Below are positions 1-8,688 of a stretch of DNA of 64,000 bases, one piece after another (position 1 is the first letter of the stretch; each line of letters starts with the position of its first letter). The DNA lies in contig NZ_CP071696.1 in assembly GCF_018024495.1 (NCBI RefSeq), positions 1,302,001 through 1,366,000 on the forward strand. Reading direction: 5' to 3'. Source of the stretch: Agromyces archimandritae. GTDB lineage: Bacteria > Actinomycetota > Actinomycetes > Actinomycetales > Microbacteriaceae. The position numbers were made by a program, and so were the translations under genes. The notes beneath the pieces are model-generated. The model was not told the origin of the DNA and did not search any database. It saw nothing but the letters and a program-made list of their open reading frames with translations.

Positions 1-1104
1 GCGGGCGGCGTCGCGGCGCACCCGGCGGGCCAGCCGGTGCGCGGGCAGCTCGATGAGGCGCTGGAACGCCCACGCGACCGCGAGCGATACCGGCACCGTC
101 AGCAGCAGGGCGAACTCGGGGTGCGGCAGCATATGGCCGACCGCGATGACGAGCGGCTCGTGCACGAGGTACAGGCTGAACGAGATCGCGCCGAGCCGGC
201 GGAACAGCCGGCTCGACAGCAGGGTGCGGATTCCGGGTGCGTGCACTGCCGCGATCACGAGCCCCACGATCGCCAGCAGTACGGGGCCGAGCGTGACCGC
301 CGAAGCACGCCCGAGGCCGAGCACCGGCACCAGGTACCACCACGAGCCGGCCACGACGAGGCAGGCGAGGGTGAACAGGGTCCACACGAGCGGCGCGATG
401 CGGTGCGGGATGCGGGCGACGAGGGCCGGGATCCGGTCCCACACGGCGGCGAGCGCCACCCCGAGCCCGAACATCGGCAGGTACTTCAGGGAGGTGTTGC
501 CGACGATGTTGCCGGCGACCGAGGCGGCGATGCAGATCGCGAACTGCAGGGCCACCGGCATCCGCCGCGACGCGTAGAGGTACACCGGCAGCAGCAGGGA
601 GAACAGGACCTCCCACTGCAGGGACCACAACGGGCTGACGGTGTCGGAGGAGCCGCCGATGAGGATGAGGTCCTTCACGATGCCACCCGGCGTGTATCCG
701 TCGGGCCGTGAGGCGAGCCAGGCGCTCTCGGTCGGGCCGGTGCGGGGCAGCAGCAGGATGACGGCGAGCGCGAACAGCACCCCGGCGGCGACCGGGAGGT
801 AGAGGCGCACGATCCGCGACGGGAAGTAGCCCGCCCACGAGAAGCCCGCCGAGCCCGCCGAGCGGGCGAGCACGAGCCCCGAGAGCACGAAGAACAGGAA
901 CACCGCCTCGGTGCCGGCCCAGGCGAGGTGCAGCGGCGTGTGCACGAGGATGCTCGCGAGCCCGGGCGGGGTCGGCTGGCCGAAGTACGGCGCGGCGAGG
1001 CCGGGCACGAGCAGGAGCGTGTGGTGGACGAGCACGACGACCGCGGCGAGCCCGCGCAGCCCGTCGAGGGAGGCGAGGCGCGACGACTCCACCGTCTTGC
1101 CCAT
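1..1104 (-). CDS. Acyltransferase 3 family membrane protein (partial, C-terminus outside window)
   Basis: This is an integral membrane O-acyltransferase of the OafA/acyltransferase-3 type, a family that transfers acyl groups to cell-surface glycans or lipids. Read leftward from the ATG at 1104, the first residues are MGKTVESSRLASLDGLRGLAA followed by a hydrophobic stretch with two adjacent histidines, matching the family's N-terminal signature (LDGLRG then a His in TM1). A strong GGAGG ribosome site lies just upstream. The frame stays open for 368 codons to base 1, so the C-terminus lies outside the window. Several hydrophobic segments follow. The substrate cannot be inferred. A second, divergent acyltransferase lies at 16605-17966. 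Confidence 0.8.
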   Translation of the reverse strand, partial: MGKTVESSRLASLDGLRGLAAVVVLVHHTLLLVPGLAAPYFGQPTPPGLASILVHTPLHLAWAGTEAVFLFFVLSGLVLARSAGSAGFSWAGYFPSRIVRLYLPVAAGVLFALAVILLLPRTGPTESAWLASRPDGYTPGGIVKDLILIGGSSDTVSPLWSLQWEVLFSLLLPVYLYASRRMPVALQFAICIAASVAGNIVGNTSLKYLPMFGLGVALAAVWDRIPALVARIPHRIAPLVWTLFTLACLVVAGSWWYLVPVLGLGRASAVTLGPVLLAIVGLVIAAVHAPGIRTLLSSRLFRRLGAISFSLYLVHEPLVIAVGHMLPHPEFALLLTVPVSLAVAWAFQRLIELPAHRLARRVRRDAAR

Positions 1105-1210
1105 CGCGCCACCTCCTCGCAAGCCCTGACCGGGGCACGAAAGGGCACATTACCCCAGGGAGGGCGCATCCGAGGATTCGGATCGCGTCGCCTGGGCGTT
1201 CGACAGGAGG

Positions 1211-1420
1211 TCTCGATACGCTCCTTCGTCGCTACTCGACCGGCGACCCCCGTCGGTCGAGTAGGCCGCTCGCGGCCGTATCGAGACCTGGTGAGCGGGT
1301 CTCGATACGCTCCTTCGTCGCTACTCGACCGGCGACCCCCGTCGGTCGAGTAGGCCGCTCGCGGCCGTATCGAGACCTGGTGAGCGGGTCTCGATACGCT
1401 CCTTCGTCGCTACTCGACCG
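1211..1420. repeat. Tandem palindromic intergenic repeat (family A), 2.4 copies, period 89 bp
   Basis: The 89-bp unit starts at 1211, 1300 and 1389; the third copy is cut after about 32 bp. Each full unit is a nested palindrome. The outer arms are GTCTCGATACG and CGTATCGAGAC, the inner arms CTACTCGACCG and CGGTCGAGTAG. It lies between divergent genes, so it is not simply a terminator. Relatives occur at 8534-8657 and 24190-24520. Confidence 0.9.
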
Positions 1421-1454
1421 GCGGATGCCGGAGTGCACCGGCATCCGCACCCGG
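1421..1454. repeat. GGATGCCG palindrome (family C), left flank of the DUF4143 gene
   Basis: This 34-bp sequence contains GCGGATGCCGG and its reverse complement CCGGCATCCGC around a 6-bp centre. A copy with 31 of 34 identical bases lies at 2867-2900, on the other side of the ATPase gene at 1574-2842 and in the same orientation. Confidence 0.85.
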
Positions 1455-1504
1455 CAAATCTTGTTCGCGCTCGGCTCCCGTGTTCACTTGTTCGACTGCG
1501 AGGC

Positions 1505-1570
1505 GTTGAGATGCATGATAGGTTGCCGTTGAGTTGTTCGTTTCAATCTCGTTGACATGTAAGGTTGCCG
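1505..1570. promoter_or_regulatory. Leader direct repeats before the DUF4143 ATPase
   Basis: Two related motifs, GTTGAGATG...TAGGTTGCCG at 1505-1528 and GTTGACATGTAAGGTTGCCG at 1551-1570, lie directly upstream of the ATG at 1574. The paralogue at 41010-42281 also has a direct repeat in its leader, with a different sequence. An autoregulatory operator is a guess. Confidence 0.4.
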
Positions 1571-1573
1571 AAC

Positions 1574-2842
1574 ATGGTCTATCGCCGCCGCATCGTGGAC
1601 GACACCCTCGACGAGCTGTTCCCGCACCTCGCGGCGATCGCACTCGAAGGCGCGAAGGGGGTCGGCAAGACTGCAACGGCGAAGCAGCGAGCAGCAACCA
1701 TCCTCGCCCTCGACCGAGAACGTCAGCTCGAAACACTCGGCGCCGATCCCGATGCGATCAATCGCATGCCGGCTCCGGTTCTCATCGATGAATGGCAGCT
1801 GCTTCCACCGGTGTGGGACAGTGTGCGCAGATCCGTCGACGACGATGCGGCAGGCGGCCGCTTCCTCCTGACGGGATCGGCCGGGGTGGCACCGGGGACC
1901 CGTATCCACTCCGGAGCCGGCCGCATCGTCAGCCTCCGCATGCACCCTCTGTCGGTCGCCGAACGCGATATCGAACGCCCGACCGTGTCCCTCCGAGAGC
2001 TCCTCGACGGCGGGGCCGACATCGGCGGGCGCACGGACGTCCGGCTCGCCGACTACACGGACGAGATCCTGAGGTCCGGCCTTCCGGGCATCCGAAACCT
2101 GCCCGAACAAGCCAGACGCGCACAACTCGACGGATACATCGAACGGCTCGTCACCCACGAACTCCCGGAGAACGGGGTCGAAGTTCGCAGGCCGCTGGCG
2201 CTGCGCTCATGGCTCGCCGCCTACGCTGCCGCCACCTCGACCGACGCTTCCTACAGCCTGCTGCTGAACGCCGCGACCGCAGGCCTCGCAGAGAAACCGA
2301 CCCGCCAGACGCTCGACGGTTACCGCGAGCAACTGCACCGACTCTTCATCGTCGATCCGGTTCAAGCCTGGAGTCCGACATTCGCGCCGCTACGACGACT
2401 CACGAAGGCCCCGAAACACCATCTCGTCGACCCAGCGCTCGCTGCACGATTGGTCGGCGTCGGCAGAGCCGGCCTCCTGCAAGGCGAAGGCGACCGACCG
2501 TCCAACATCGGCGGCACCTGGCTCGGTGCCCTGTTCGAGTCCTTGGTGACGCAGTCGGTGCGCGTGTACGCGACGGCGGCACACGCGAACCTCGGACACC
2601 TGCGCACATACAACTCCGACCGCGAGATCGACCTCATCGTCGAAGGAGACGGGTTCAAGGTCGTCGCCATCGAGGTGAAGCTCGCCGGCACGGTCGGCGA
2701 TCACGACGTCCGTCACTTGAATTGGCTCAAGGAATCGCTCGGTGATCGGGTCGTCGAACGCGTCGTCGTCACGACGGGCGAATTCGCCTACCGCCGCCGA
2801 GACGGGGTCGTCGTCGTGCCGCTCGCGCTGCTCGGCCCGTGA
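1574..2842 (+). CDS. DUF4143-type AAA ATPase (COG1373-like), copy 1
   Basis: This is a 422-residue P-loop ATPase of the AAA_14/DUF4143 type. Near the N-terminus are Walker A GAKGVGKT (about residues 25-32) and Walker B PVLIDEWQL (about 71-79). A DUF4143-like middle follows, and the C-terminus carries VVAIEVKLAG, an ExK motif like that of PD-(D/E)XK nucleases. The ATG at 1574 was chosen over an in-frame upstream start at 1565 because it gives MVYRRR, matching MVYTRR of the paralogue at 41010-42281. The family has no settled function. Base use is less GC-rich than the neighbours. The gene lies between two near-identical 34-bp palindromes, and both copies in this window are bounded by repeats. 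Confidence 0.85.
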   Translation: MVYRRRIVDDTLDELFPHLAAIALEGAKGVGKTATAKQRAATILALDRERQLETLGADPDAINRMPAPVLIDEWQLLPPVWDSVRRSVDDDAAGGRFLLTGSAGVAPGTRIHSGAGRIVSLRMHPLSVAERDIERPTVSLRELLDGGADIGGRTDVRLADYTDEILRSGLPGIRNLPEQARRAQLDGYIERLVTHELPENGVEVRRPLALRSWLAAYAAATSTDASYSLLLNAATAGLAEKPTRQTLDGYREQLHRLFIVDPVQAWSPTFAPLRRLTKAPKHHLVDPALAARLVGVGRAGLLQGEGDRPSNIGGTWLGALFESLVTQSVRVYATAAHANLGHLRTYNSDREIDLIVEGDGFKVVAIEVKLAGTVGDHDVRHLNWLKESLGDRVVERVVVTTGEFAYRRRDGVVVVPLALLGP

Positions 2843-2866
2843 GCACGGACGCGGGGAGGCCGCGGC

Positions 2867-2900
2867 GCGGATGCCGGCGCGCACCGGCATCCGCACCCGA
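2867..2900. repeat. GGATGCCG palindrome (family C), right flank of the DUF4143 gene
   Basis: This has the same 34-bp sequence as 1421-1454 with three mismatches. It again forms GCGGATGCCGG...CCGGCATCCGC. It lies between the ATPase stop and the PaaZ stop, where two genes converge. Confidence 0.85.
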
Positions 2901-2903
2901 GGG

Positions 2904-4979
2904 CTACTGCTTGGCGACGAGGGTCAGCACGTCGTAGCTCGCCACGAGCTCGTCGCGCTGGTTCTTCAGCACCGCATCCCAGCGCACCTCGCCGTACTCG
3001 TCGGTCTCGCGCGGGGTGATCTGCTTCGCGGTGAGCTCGACGCGGATCGCGTCGCCGGGCGACACGGGCGTCACGAAACGCAGGTTCTCCAGGCCCGAGT
3101 TGGCGAGCACGGGGCCCGGCGCCGGCTCCACGAAGAGACCGGCCGCCCACGACACGAGCAGGTAGCCGTGCGCCACGCGCCCCGGGAAGAACGGGTTCGC
3201 CGCCGCGGCCTCCTCGTCCATGTGGGCGTAGAACGTGTCGCCCGTGAACGCCGCGAACGTCTCAATGTCGTCGAGCGTGACCGTGCGCGAGCCCGAGACG
3301 ACCTGGTCGCCGATGCGGAGCTCGGTGAGGGGCTTGCGGAACGGATGCGTGCCCTCGGGCCGGGCGGTCGCGCCCTGGTGCCAGACGCCGGTGATCGCCG
3401 TCAGCATCTCAGGGGTGCCCTGCACCGCGGTGCGCTGCATGTGGTGCAGCACGGCGCGCACGCCGCCGAGCTCCTCGCCGCCGCCGGCCCGGCCCGGGCC
3501 GCCGTGGACGAGCTGCGGCATCGGGGAGCCGTGCCCCGTCGAGGTGCGGGCGTCGTCGCGGTCCAGGACGAGCACGCGGCCGTTGTAGGCGCCGATCGCG
3601 ACCGTCAGACGCGCGGCCGTCGCCGGGTCGTGGGTGGCGATGCTCGTCACGAGCGAACCGCCGCCGCGGGCGACGAGCGCAGCCGCCTCCTCGATGGTGT
3701 CGTAGCCGAGCACCGCCGACACCGGGCCGAACGCCTCGATCTCGTGCACGGCATCGGCCGATGCATCCGCGAAGCGCAGCAGGGTGGGTTCGACGAACGC
3801 GCCGTCGCCGGCCTCCCCCGTCGAACCGTCGGCGAGGCGCACCTCGGCGGGGGCGGCGCCGCCGGTGAGGACGGTGCCCCCGGCATCCACCAGCCGCCCG
3901 AGCTGCCGCAGCACCTCGTCGCGCTGCGCGAGCGAGGCCAGCGGGCCCATCGTGACGCCCTCGGCGCGGGGGTCGCCGATGACGACGCGCTCCGCGAGGC
4001 GTGCGGTCACGGCATCCACCACCGCGTCGACGGATGCCGCCGGCACGATCGCCCGGCGGATCGCGGTGCACTTCTGCCCCGCCTTCGACGTCATCTCGGC
4101 GACGAGCTGCTTGACGTACGCGTCGAACTCGGGGGTGCCGGCCGACGCGTCCGGGCCGAGCACGCTCGCGTTGATCGAGTCGGTCTCGGCGGTGAAGCGG
4201 ACCCCGCCCGTCTGCACGGACTCGTGCGCGCGCAGCTTCTCGGCCGTCGACGCCGAACCGGTGAAGCCGACCATGTCGCCGAGGCGCAGCGCCTCGAACA
4301 GGCCCGGCACGCTGCCCGACACGAGCTGCAGCGAGCCCTCCGGCAGCAGCCCCGACTCGGCGAGGATCCGCACCATGTGCACGGCGAGGTAGCCGGTCGG
4401 CGTCGCCGGCTTCACGAGCGTCGGCATGCCCGCCAGGAACGCGGGGGCGAACTTCTCCAGCGACCCCCACACCGGGAAGTTGAAGGCGTTGATCTGCACC
4501 GCAACGCCCGGCAGACGCGTGAAGATGTGGCGGCCGAGGAACGAGCCGTCCTTCGAGAGGATCTCGGGGGCGCCGTCGACGTAGACCTGCCCGTTCGGCA
4601 TCTCGCGGCGGCCCTTCGACGAGTACGCGAAGAGCACGCCGATGCCGCCGTCGATGTCGACCCACGAATCCTGCTTCGTCGCGCCGGCCTTCGCCGACAG
4701 CTCGTACAGCTCGCCCTTGCGCTCGGTGAGGGCGAGGGCCATCCGCTTCAGCAGCACCGCGCGCTGGTGGAAGGTCAGCTCGCCGAGGCTCGCCTGCCCC
4801 GCCGTGCGGGCGTACTCGAGCGCCCCGGAGAGGTCGAGGCCCTCGCTCGTGACGCGCGCGACGGGCTCGCCGGTCGCGGCGTCGCGGATGACGGCGGCGC
4901 CGGCCGCGGCGGCCTCATCCGGCATCCACCACCCGCCCTGCACGTAGCTCGGCAGCACCTCGGGCGTGTTCGCGGTCAT
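2904..4979 (-). CDS. paaZ: PaaZ: oxepin-CoA hydrolase / semialdehyde dehydrogenase
   Basis: This bifunctional enzyme of aerobic phenylacetate breakdown opens the oxepin-CoA ring and oxidises the resulting semialdehyde. Residues 1 to about 530 form an aldehyde dehydrogenase domain with the catalytic Glu in VRFTAETDSIN and the catalytic Cys in AGQKCTAIRRA. Residues from about 540 to 691 form a MaoC-like hydratase domain with AFTGDTFYAHMDEEAAA and FFPGRVAHGYLL. The length of 691 residues fits the family (E. coli about 681). It is read leftward and its start lies about 50 bp beyond the stop of the hydroxyacyl-CoA dehydrogenase gene, so it is probably the last gene of the same operon. Confidence 0.95.
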   Translation of the reverse strand: MTANTPEVLPSYVQGGWWMPDEAAAAGAAVIRDAATGEPVARVTSEGLDLSGALEYARTAGQASLGELTFHQRAVLLKRMALALTERKGELYELSAKAGATKQDSWVDIDGGIGVLFAYSSKGRREMPNGQVYVDGAPEILSKDGSFLGRHIFTRLPGVAVQINAFNFPVWGSLEKFAPAFLAGMPTLVKPATPTGYLAVHMVRILAESGLLPEGSLQLVSGSVPGLFEALRLGDMVGFTGSASTAEKLRAHESVQTGGVRFTAETDSINASVLGPDASAGTPEFDAYVKQLVAEMTSKAGQKCTAIRRAIVPAASVDAVVDAVTARLAERVVIGDPRAEGVTMGPLASLAQRDEVLRQLGRLVDAGGTVLTGGAAPAEVRLADGSTGEAGDGAFVEPTLLRFADASADAVHEIEAFGPVSAVLGYDTIEEAAALVARGGGSLVTSIATHDPATAARLTVAIGAYNGRVLVLDRDDARTSTGHGSPMPQLVHGGPGRAGGGEELGGVRAVLHHMQRTAVQGTPEMLTAITGVWHQGATARPEGTHPFRKPLTELRIGDQVVSGSRTVTLDDIETFAAFTGDTFYAHMDEEAAAANPFFPGRVAHGYLLVSWAAGLFVEPAPGPVLANSGLENLRFVTPVSPGDAIRVELTAKQITPRETDEYGEVRWDAVLKNQRDELVASYDVLTLVAKQ

Positions 4980-5028
4980 CGGGTCTCCTCAGGGGTCGGG
5001 TGCGGATGCCGGGGCGCGATCCACGCGC

Positions 5029-5892
5029 TCACGACTCGGTCCAGTCGTAGAAGCCGCGGCCGGCCTTGCGGCCCACGGCGCCCTCGGCGACCATCCGCCG
5101 AAGCAGCGCCGGGGGTTCGAAACGGTCGCCGAGGCTCGACGCGAGGTACTCGGCGATGCCGAGCCGCACATCGAGGCCGACGAGGTCGGTCAGGCGCAAC
5201 GGGCCCACCGGATGCTTGTAGCCGAGCGTCATCGCCGCATCGATGTCCTCGGCGCTGGCGACGCCGTCCTCCAGCATGCGGATCGCCTCGAGGCCGAGAG
5301 CGACGCCGAGGCGGCTCGACGCGAACCCGGGGGCGTCGGCGACGGTGATCGGGGTCTTGCCGATCGCCCGCACCCAGTCGCGCGCCTCCGCGAGGAGGGC
5401 CGGATCGCTCGCCGGGCCCTGCACGAGCTCGACGAGCGTGGAAGCCGGCACCGGGTTGAAGAAGTGCATCCCGAGGAACCGCGCCGGCCGCTCGAGGGCC
5501 GCGGCGAGCTCGCCGATCGAGATCGAGGAGGTGTTCGTCGCGAGCGCCGCCCCGGCATCCAGCACGGACTCGACGCTCGTGAGCGCCTCGAGCTTCAGCT
5601 CCACGACCTCGGGGACGGCCTCGACGACGAGCCCGCAGCCGGCGAAGGCCGACACGTTCGTCGCCGACGCGTACCGGCCGGCGAGATCCTCGAAGGATTG
5701 CTCGGTCGTGCCGCGCGAGATCGACTGCTCGAGCGAGGTGCGGATGCGGGTGGATGCCGCCTCCGCCGCGTCCTCATCGCGCTCGACGACGGTCACCCGG
5801 GAGCCGGCGAGGAGGAACGCGTGCGCGATGCCGGCGCCCATACGGCCGCCGCCGAGGACGCCGACGCTCGCGGGGGCTTCGGGGGTGCTCAT
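5029..5892 (-). CDS. paaH: 3-hydroxyacyl-CoA dehydrogenase (PaaH/PaaC type)
   Basis: This NAD-dependent dehydrogenase oxidises a 3-hydroxyacyl-CoA, here most likely 3-hydroxyadipyl-CoA in the phenylacetate pathway. The 287-residue protein begins MSTPEAPASVGVLGGGRMGA, with the Rossmann GxGxxG at about residues 13-18, and has the family motif MHFFNPVP. The ATG at 5892 overlaps the stop of the enoyl-CoA hydratase gene by four bases (ATGA), which fixes the start and indicates translational coupling. Open reading frame continues upstream of this start but has no homology character. Confidence 0.92.
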   Translation of the reverse strand: MSTPEAPASVGVLGGGRMGAGIAHAFLLAGSRVTVVERDEDAAEAASTRIRTSLEQSISRGTTEQSFEDLAGRYASATNVSAFAGCGLVVEAVPEVVELKLEALTSVESVLDAGAALATNTSSISIGELAAALERPARFLGMHFFNPVPASTLVELVQGPASDPALLAEARDWVRAIGKTPITVADAPGFASSRLGVALGLEAIRMLEDGVASAEDIDAAMTLGYKHPVGPLRLTDLVGLDVRLGIAEYLASSLGDRFEPPALLRRMVAEGAVGRKAGRGFYDWTES

Positions 5893-6767
5893 GGGGTCTG
5901 CTTTCTGTCGCTGGTCTGCGCGCCGTCGGCGGGGGTGTCGGCGGGGTCGGTGCCGGCGCCGGCCTTGGCGGCGCGGGCGCTCGCACGGCGCTCGAGGAAC
6001 TCGGTCATGCGGCGCATCTTCTCGGGGCTCTCGAAGAGCACCGCCTGCTCCTCGCCGTCGATCGCCGGATGCGCCTCGCGCGGGGCGCGGAACGCCCGCT
6101 TCGTCGCGGCCGTCGCCGCCGGGTCGTTGCCGGCGATGCGGTCGGCGATCGCGTGCGCCGCATCCAGCAGCCCGTCGGCCTCGTGCAGGGAGGACACGAG
6201 GCCGATCGCCAGCGCCTCCTCGGCCCGCACCGTGCGGCCCGTCAGCAGCAGCTCGATCGCCCGGGCATCGCCCACGATCTCCTTCAACCGCCAGCTCGCA
6301 CCCGCCGCAGCGAGGATGCCGAGCCCCGTCTCGGGGTTGCCGATCTTCAGCTCGGGCGTACCGATGCGGATGTCGGCCGCATACGCGAGCTCGGCGCCGC
6401 CGCCCAGGGCGTAGCCGTCGAGCGCGGCGATCACCGGCATCGGCAGTTCCGCGATGCGGACGAACGCGTTCGCGTTGATGCCCTCGAGGGCGTCGGCCGC
6501 GCGGCGCTCCCGCAACTGCGCGATATCGGCGCCCGAGGCGAACACGCCGCCCGCGCCGGCGAGGATCAGGATGCGGGGCTCGTCCTCGAGCTCCGCGCAC
6601 AGCGCATGCAGGGCGTCGATCGTCGCCCGATCGATCGCATTGCGCTTTTCGGGGCGGTTCAGGGTCGCGACCACCCGGTCGGCGCGGCGCTCGATGAGGA
6701 GGGGTGCGGTCGCCTCCGGCTCGCGTGCCGCCCCGGCTGCGGCGCTTCCGGCATCCACCGCGGGCAT
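5889..6767 (-). CDS. Enoyl-CoA hydratase/isomerase (PaaF/PaaG type)
   Basis: This crotonase-fold enzyme should hydrate or isomerise the enoyl-CoA intermediates of phenylacetate breakdown. The 292-residue protein has a poorly conserved 30-residue start, then LNRPEKRNAID, the oxyanion-hole motif GGVFASGADIAQL, GYALGGGAELAYAADIRI and NPETGLGI. The last two carry the two glutamates used by hydratases. The ATG at 6767 shares one base with the thiolase stop (TGATG), supporting this start over one at 6815. The tail after about residue 270 is low in complexity. Whether it is the PaaF or the PaaG step cannot be told from sequence alone. Confidence 0.9.
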   Translation of the reverse strand: MPAVDAGSAAAGAAREPEATAPLLIERRADRVVATLNRPEKRNAIDRATIDALHALCAELEDEPRILILAGAGGVFASGADIAQLRERRAADALEGINANAFVRIAELPMPVIAALDGYALGGGAELAYAADIRIGTPELKIGNPETGLGILAAAGASWRLKEIVGDARAIELLLTGRTVRAEEALAIGLVSSLHEADGLLDAAHAIADRIAGNDPAATAATKRAFRAPREAHPAIDGEEQAVLFESPEKMRRMTEFLERRASARAAKAGAGTDPADTPADGAQTSDRKQTP

Positions 6768-7978
6768 CAGACGCGCTCCACGATCAGGGCCTGGCCCTGC
6801 CCGACGCCGACGCACATCGTCGCCAGGCCGTAGCGGGAGGCTTCGCGTTCCATGCGGCCGAGCAGGGTCACGACGAGGCGCGAGCCCGACGAGCCGAGCG
6901 GATGCCCGAGCGCGATCGCCCCGCCGTCGGCGTTGACCCGATCCGGGTCGAGGCCGAGGCGCCGCATGCTCGCGATCGACTGCGTCGCGAACGCCTCGTT
7001 CAGTTCGATCGAACCGAGATCGCCGACCGTCAGCCCCGAACGCCCCAGCGCCTTCTCGGTCGCCGGAACCGGGCCGAGGCCCATGATCTCGGGCGCGATG
7101 CCCGCGCTCGCGCCGACGACGATCCGGGCGCGCGGGGTGAGCCCGTAGCGTTCGACGGCGGCGGCGCTCGCGACGAGGATCGCCGAGGAGCCGTCGTTCA
7201 GCGAACTCGCATTGCCCGCCGTGACGACCTCGCCGCCGGGCACGACCGGGCGGAGCCGCGCGAGGGCCTCGAGGCTCGTGTCGCGCCGCGGCCCCTCGTC
7301 GACCGCGACATCGCCGGCCTTCGTCGGCACCGCCACGATCTCGGCCTCGAACCGGCCCGCATCGATCGCGGCGGCGGCGCGCTGCTGACTGCGGAGCGCG
7401 AAGGCATCCGCCTCCGCACGGGTGATGCCGTCGACGCGGGCGACCTCCTCGGCCGTCTCGGGCATCGAGAACGTCGCCTTGTCACGGGCGAGCAGCTTCG
7501 GGTTCGGGAAACGCCAGCCGATGGACGTGTCGTACGCCTCGCCCGGTTTCGCCCACGCGCGATCCGGCTTCGCCTGCACCCAGGGCGCTCGCGTCATCGA
7601 CTCGACGCCGCCGGCCACGATGAGGTCGGCGTCGCCGGCGCGGATCGCCTGCCCCGCCATCGTGATCGCCGACATCCCGGAGGCGCACAAGCGGTTGACC
7701 GTGATGCCCGGAACGCTGTCGGGAAGCCCGGCCAGCAGCACCGACATGCGGGCGACGTTGCGGTTGTCCTCCCCCGCCTGGTTCGCGGCGCCGAGGATGA
7801 TCTCGTCGATCTCGCCGTACGCCTCGGCCGGCATGCCGGCGCGGGTGAGGGCCTCGCCGACGACGAGCGAGGCGAGATCGTCGGGGCGGATGCCGGCGAG
7901 AGCACCGCCGTAGCGGCCGACGGGCGTGCGCACGCCGCCGACGAGATAGGCCTCGGTTCGGGGGGACTCTGACGCCAA
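6767..7978 (-). CDS. paaJ: Acetyl-CoA acyltransferase / 3-oxoadipyl-CoA thiolase (PaaJ type)
   Basis: This 403-residue thiolase is the likely last step of the pathway, splitting 3-oxoadipyl-CoA to succinyl-CoA and acetyl-CoA. The nucleophilic Cys lies in VNRLCASGM (about residue 90), the active-site His in GGAIALGHPLGSSG and the second Cys in MCVGVGQG near the C-terminus. It is the first gene of the leftward operon; all downstream genes overlap it or lie close. The 3-oxoadipyl specificity rests on the PaaZ neighbour. A general beta-ketothiolase would look similar. The paaABCDE genes are not in the window. Confidence 0.92.
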   Translation of the reverse strand: MASESPRTEAYLVGGVRTPVGRYGGALAGIRPDDLASLVVGEALTRAGMPAEAYGEIDEIILGAANQAGEDNRNVARMSVLLAGLPDSVPGITVNRLCASGMSAITMAGQAIRAGDADLIVAGGVESMTRAPWVQAKPDRAWAKPGEAYDTSIGWRFPNPKLLARDKATFSMPETAEEVARVDGITRAEADAFALRSQQRAAAAIDAGRFEAEIVAVPTKAGDVAVDEGPRRDTSLEALARLRPVVPGGEVVTAGNASSLNDGSSAILVASAAAVERYGLTPRARIVVGASAGIAPEIMGLGPVPATEKALGRSGLTVGDLGSIELNEAFATQSIASMRRLGLDPDRVNADGGAIALGHPLGSSGSRLVVTLLGRMEREASRYGLATMCVGVGQGQALIVERV

Positions 7979-8087
7979 TGCTGCTCCTGACTGCGCTGTC
8001 GGTGGGGGTGTTCGGGCCGTTGCCCGCAGTGGATGCCGCGGGTCGCCGGCCGGGTCGTCGCCGGCGCCGTGCGCACCCGCGAATAAG

Positions 8088-8101
8088 TGACCGATCGTTC
8101 A
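8088..8101. promoter_or_regulatory. Candidate TetR-type (PaaR-like) operator of the paa operon
   Basis: TGACCGATCGTTCA is a 14-bp near-palindrome (one mismatched pair around CGATCG), about 110 bp upstream of the thiolase start and 77 bp before the small gene at 8178. Cores of this kind are typical of TetR-family sites, and phenylacetate operons are often controlled by the TetR protein PaaR. No PaaR gene lies in this window, so the assignment is inference. Confidence 0.4.
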
Positions 8102-8177
8102 GGAAGTAAGTATGCCCCACGGGCGCGCCGCGCGCCACTCGGCGGCGGGCGGGCGGGGCGGGCCGTACACTGAGGGC

Positions 8178-8459
8178 ATGGCAGAGGTCGCCGCGCTCGC
8201 GCTCAACGTCGCGATTCCCGAGGAGTTGCGCTGGCGCGACACGCGCCGCGACGAGGAGTTCGAACTGCAGTCGATCACCGTGCGGCTCCTGCCCGACGGA
8301 ACGCTCGCCGCGAAGGCCTACGGGCGCCCCGTCGCCGGCGGGCGCGGAGCCTACGTGTCGTTCGCCGTGCGCCGCTCCCCCGAGATCGACCGCCTCATCG
8401 ACGACGCCGCGCACGAGGCCGCGCGTCGCTGGAGCGCCCAGCGCGGCCTGCCCGCCTGA
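8178..8459 (+). CDS. Small conserved hypothetical protein (93 aa)
   Basis: I do not recognise a named family. The 93-residue protein begins MAEVAALALNVAIPEELRWR. The pattern is that of a small soluble alpha/beta protein, with charged turns, alternating hydrophobic residues (ITVRLLPDG, YVSFAVRRS) and a C-terminal helix ending RRWSAQRGLPA. There is no signal peptide or membrane segment. The ATG at 8178 follows a GAGGG ribosome site, so I preferred it to the in-frame ATG at 8112, whose extra sequence is low in complexity. It is transcribed away from the paa operon and faces the helicase gene. Confidence 0.65.
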   Translation: MAEVAALALNVAIPEELRWRDTRRDEEFELQSITVRLLPDGTLAAKAYGRPVAGGRGAYVSFAVRRSPEIDRLIDDAAHEAARRWSAQRGLPA

Positions 8460-8533
8460 TCGCGCCTTCCGCGAGTGGATGCCGCGGCGCACCGGCGCCG
8501 GCAGCGGCACCCGGCAGCGGCACCCGGAAACGG

Positions 8534-8657
8534 TTCCGGGGGTCGTCCCCGGGTCTCGATACGCTCGCTGACGCTCGCTACTCGACCGGCGGATGTGCTC
8601 GTCGGTCGAGGAGGCGCGCAGCGCCGTATCGAGACCCGGGAATAACGACCCCCGGAA
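8534..8657. repeat. Composite palindromic element (families A and B) between convergent genes
   Basis: Three nested stems are visible. The outer arms are TTCCGGGGGTCG (8534-8545) and CGACCCCCGGAA (8646-8657). The middle arms are CCCGGGTCTCGATACG and its complement. The inner arms are CTCGACCGGC-like. The small gene (+) and the helicase gene (-) converge here, so the hairpin could terminate both. The GTGGATGCCG motif of family C lies just before it, at about 8476. Confidence 0.85.
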
Positions 8658-8688
8658 GAGATGGAGCGCGCGGGACGCGCGGCGCCGG

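Noticed and set aside
1185..1454. CRISPR array
   Set aside because: The 89-bp units are contiguous and identical, with no unique spacers, and no cas genes lie nearby.
2742..5348. 868-codon open frame on the plus strand opposite paaZ
   Set aside because: Antisense to a clear PaaZ gene; Arg/His/Gly-rich translation without domains, as expected from GC-rich reading in a shadow frame.
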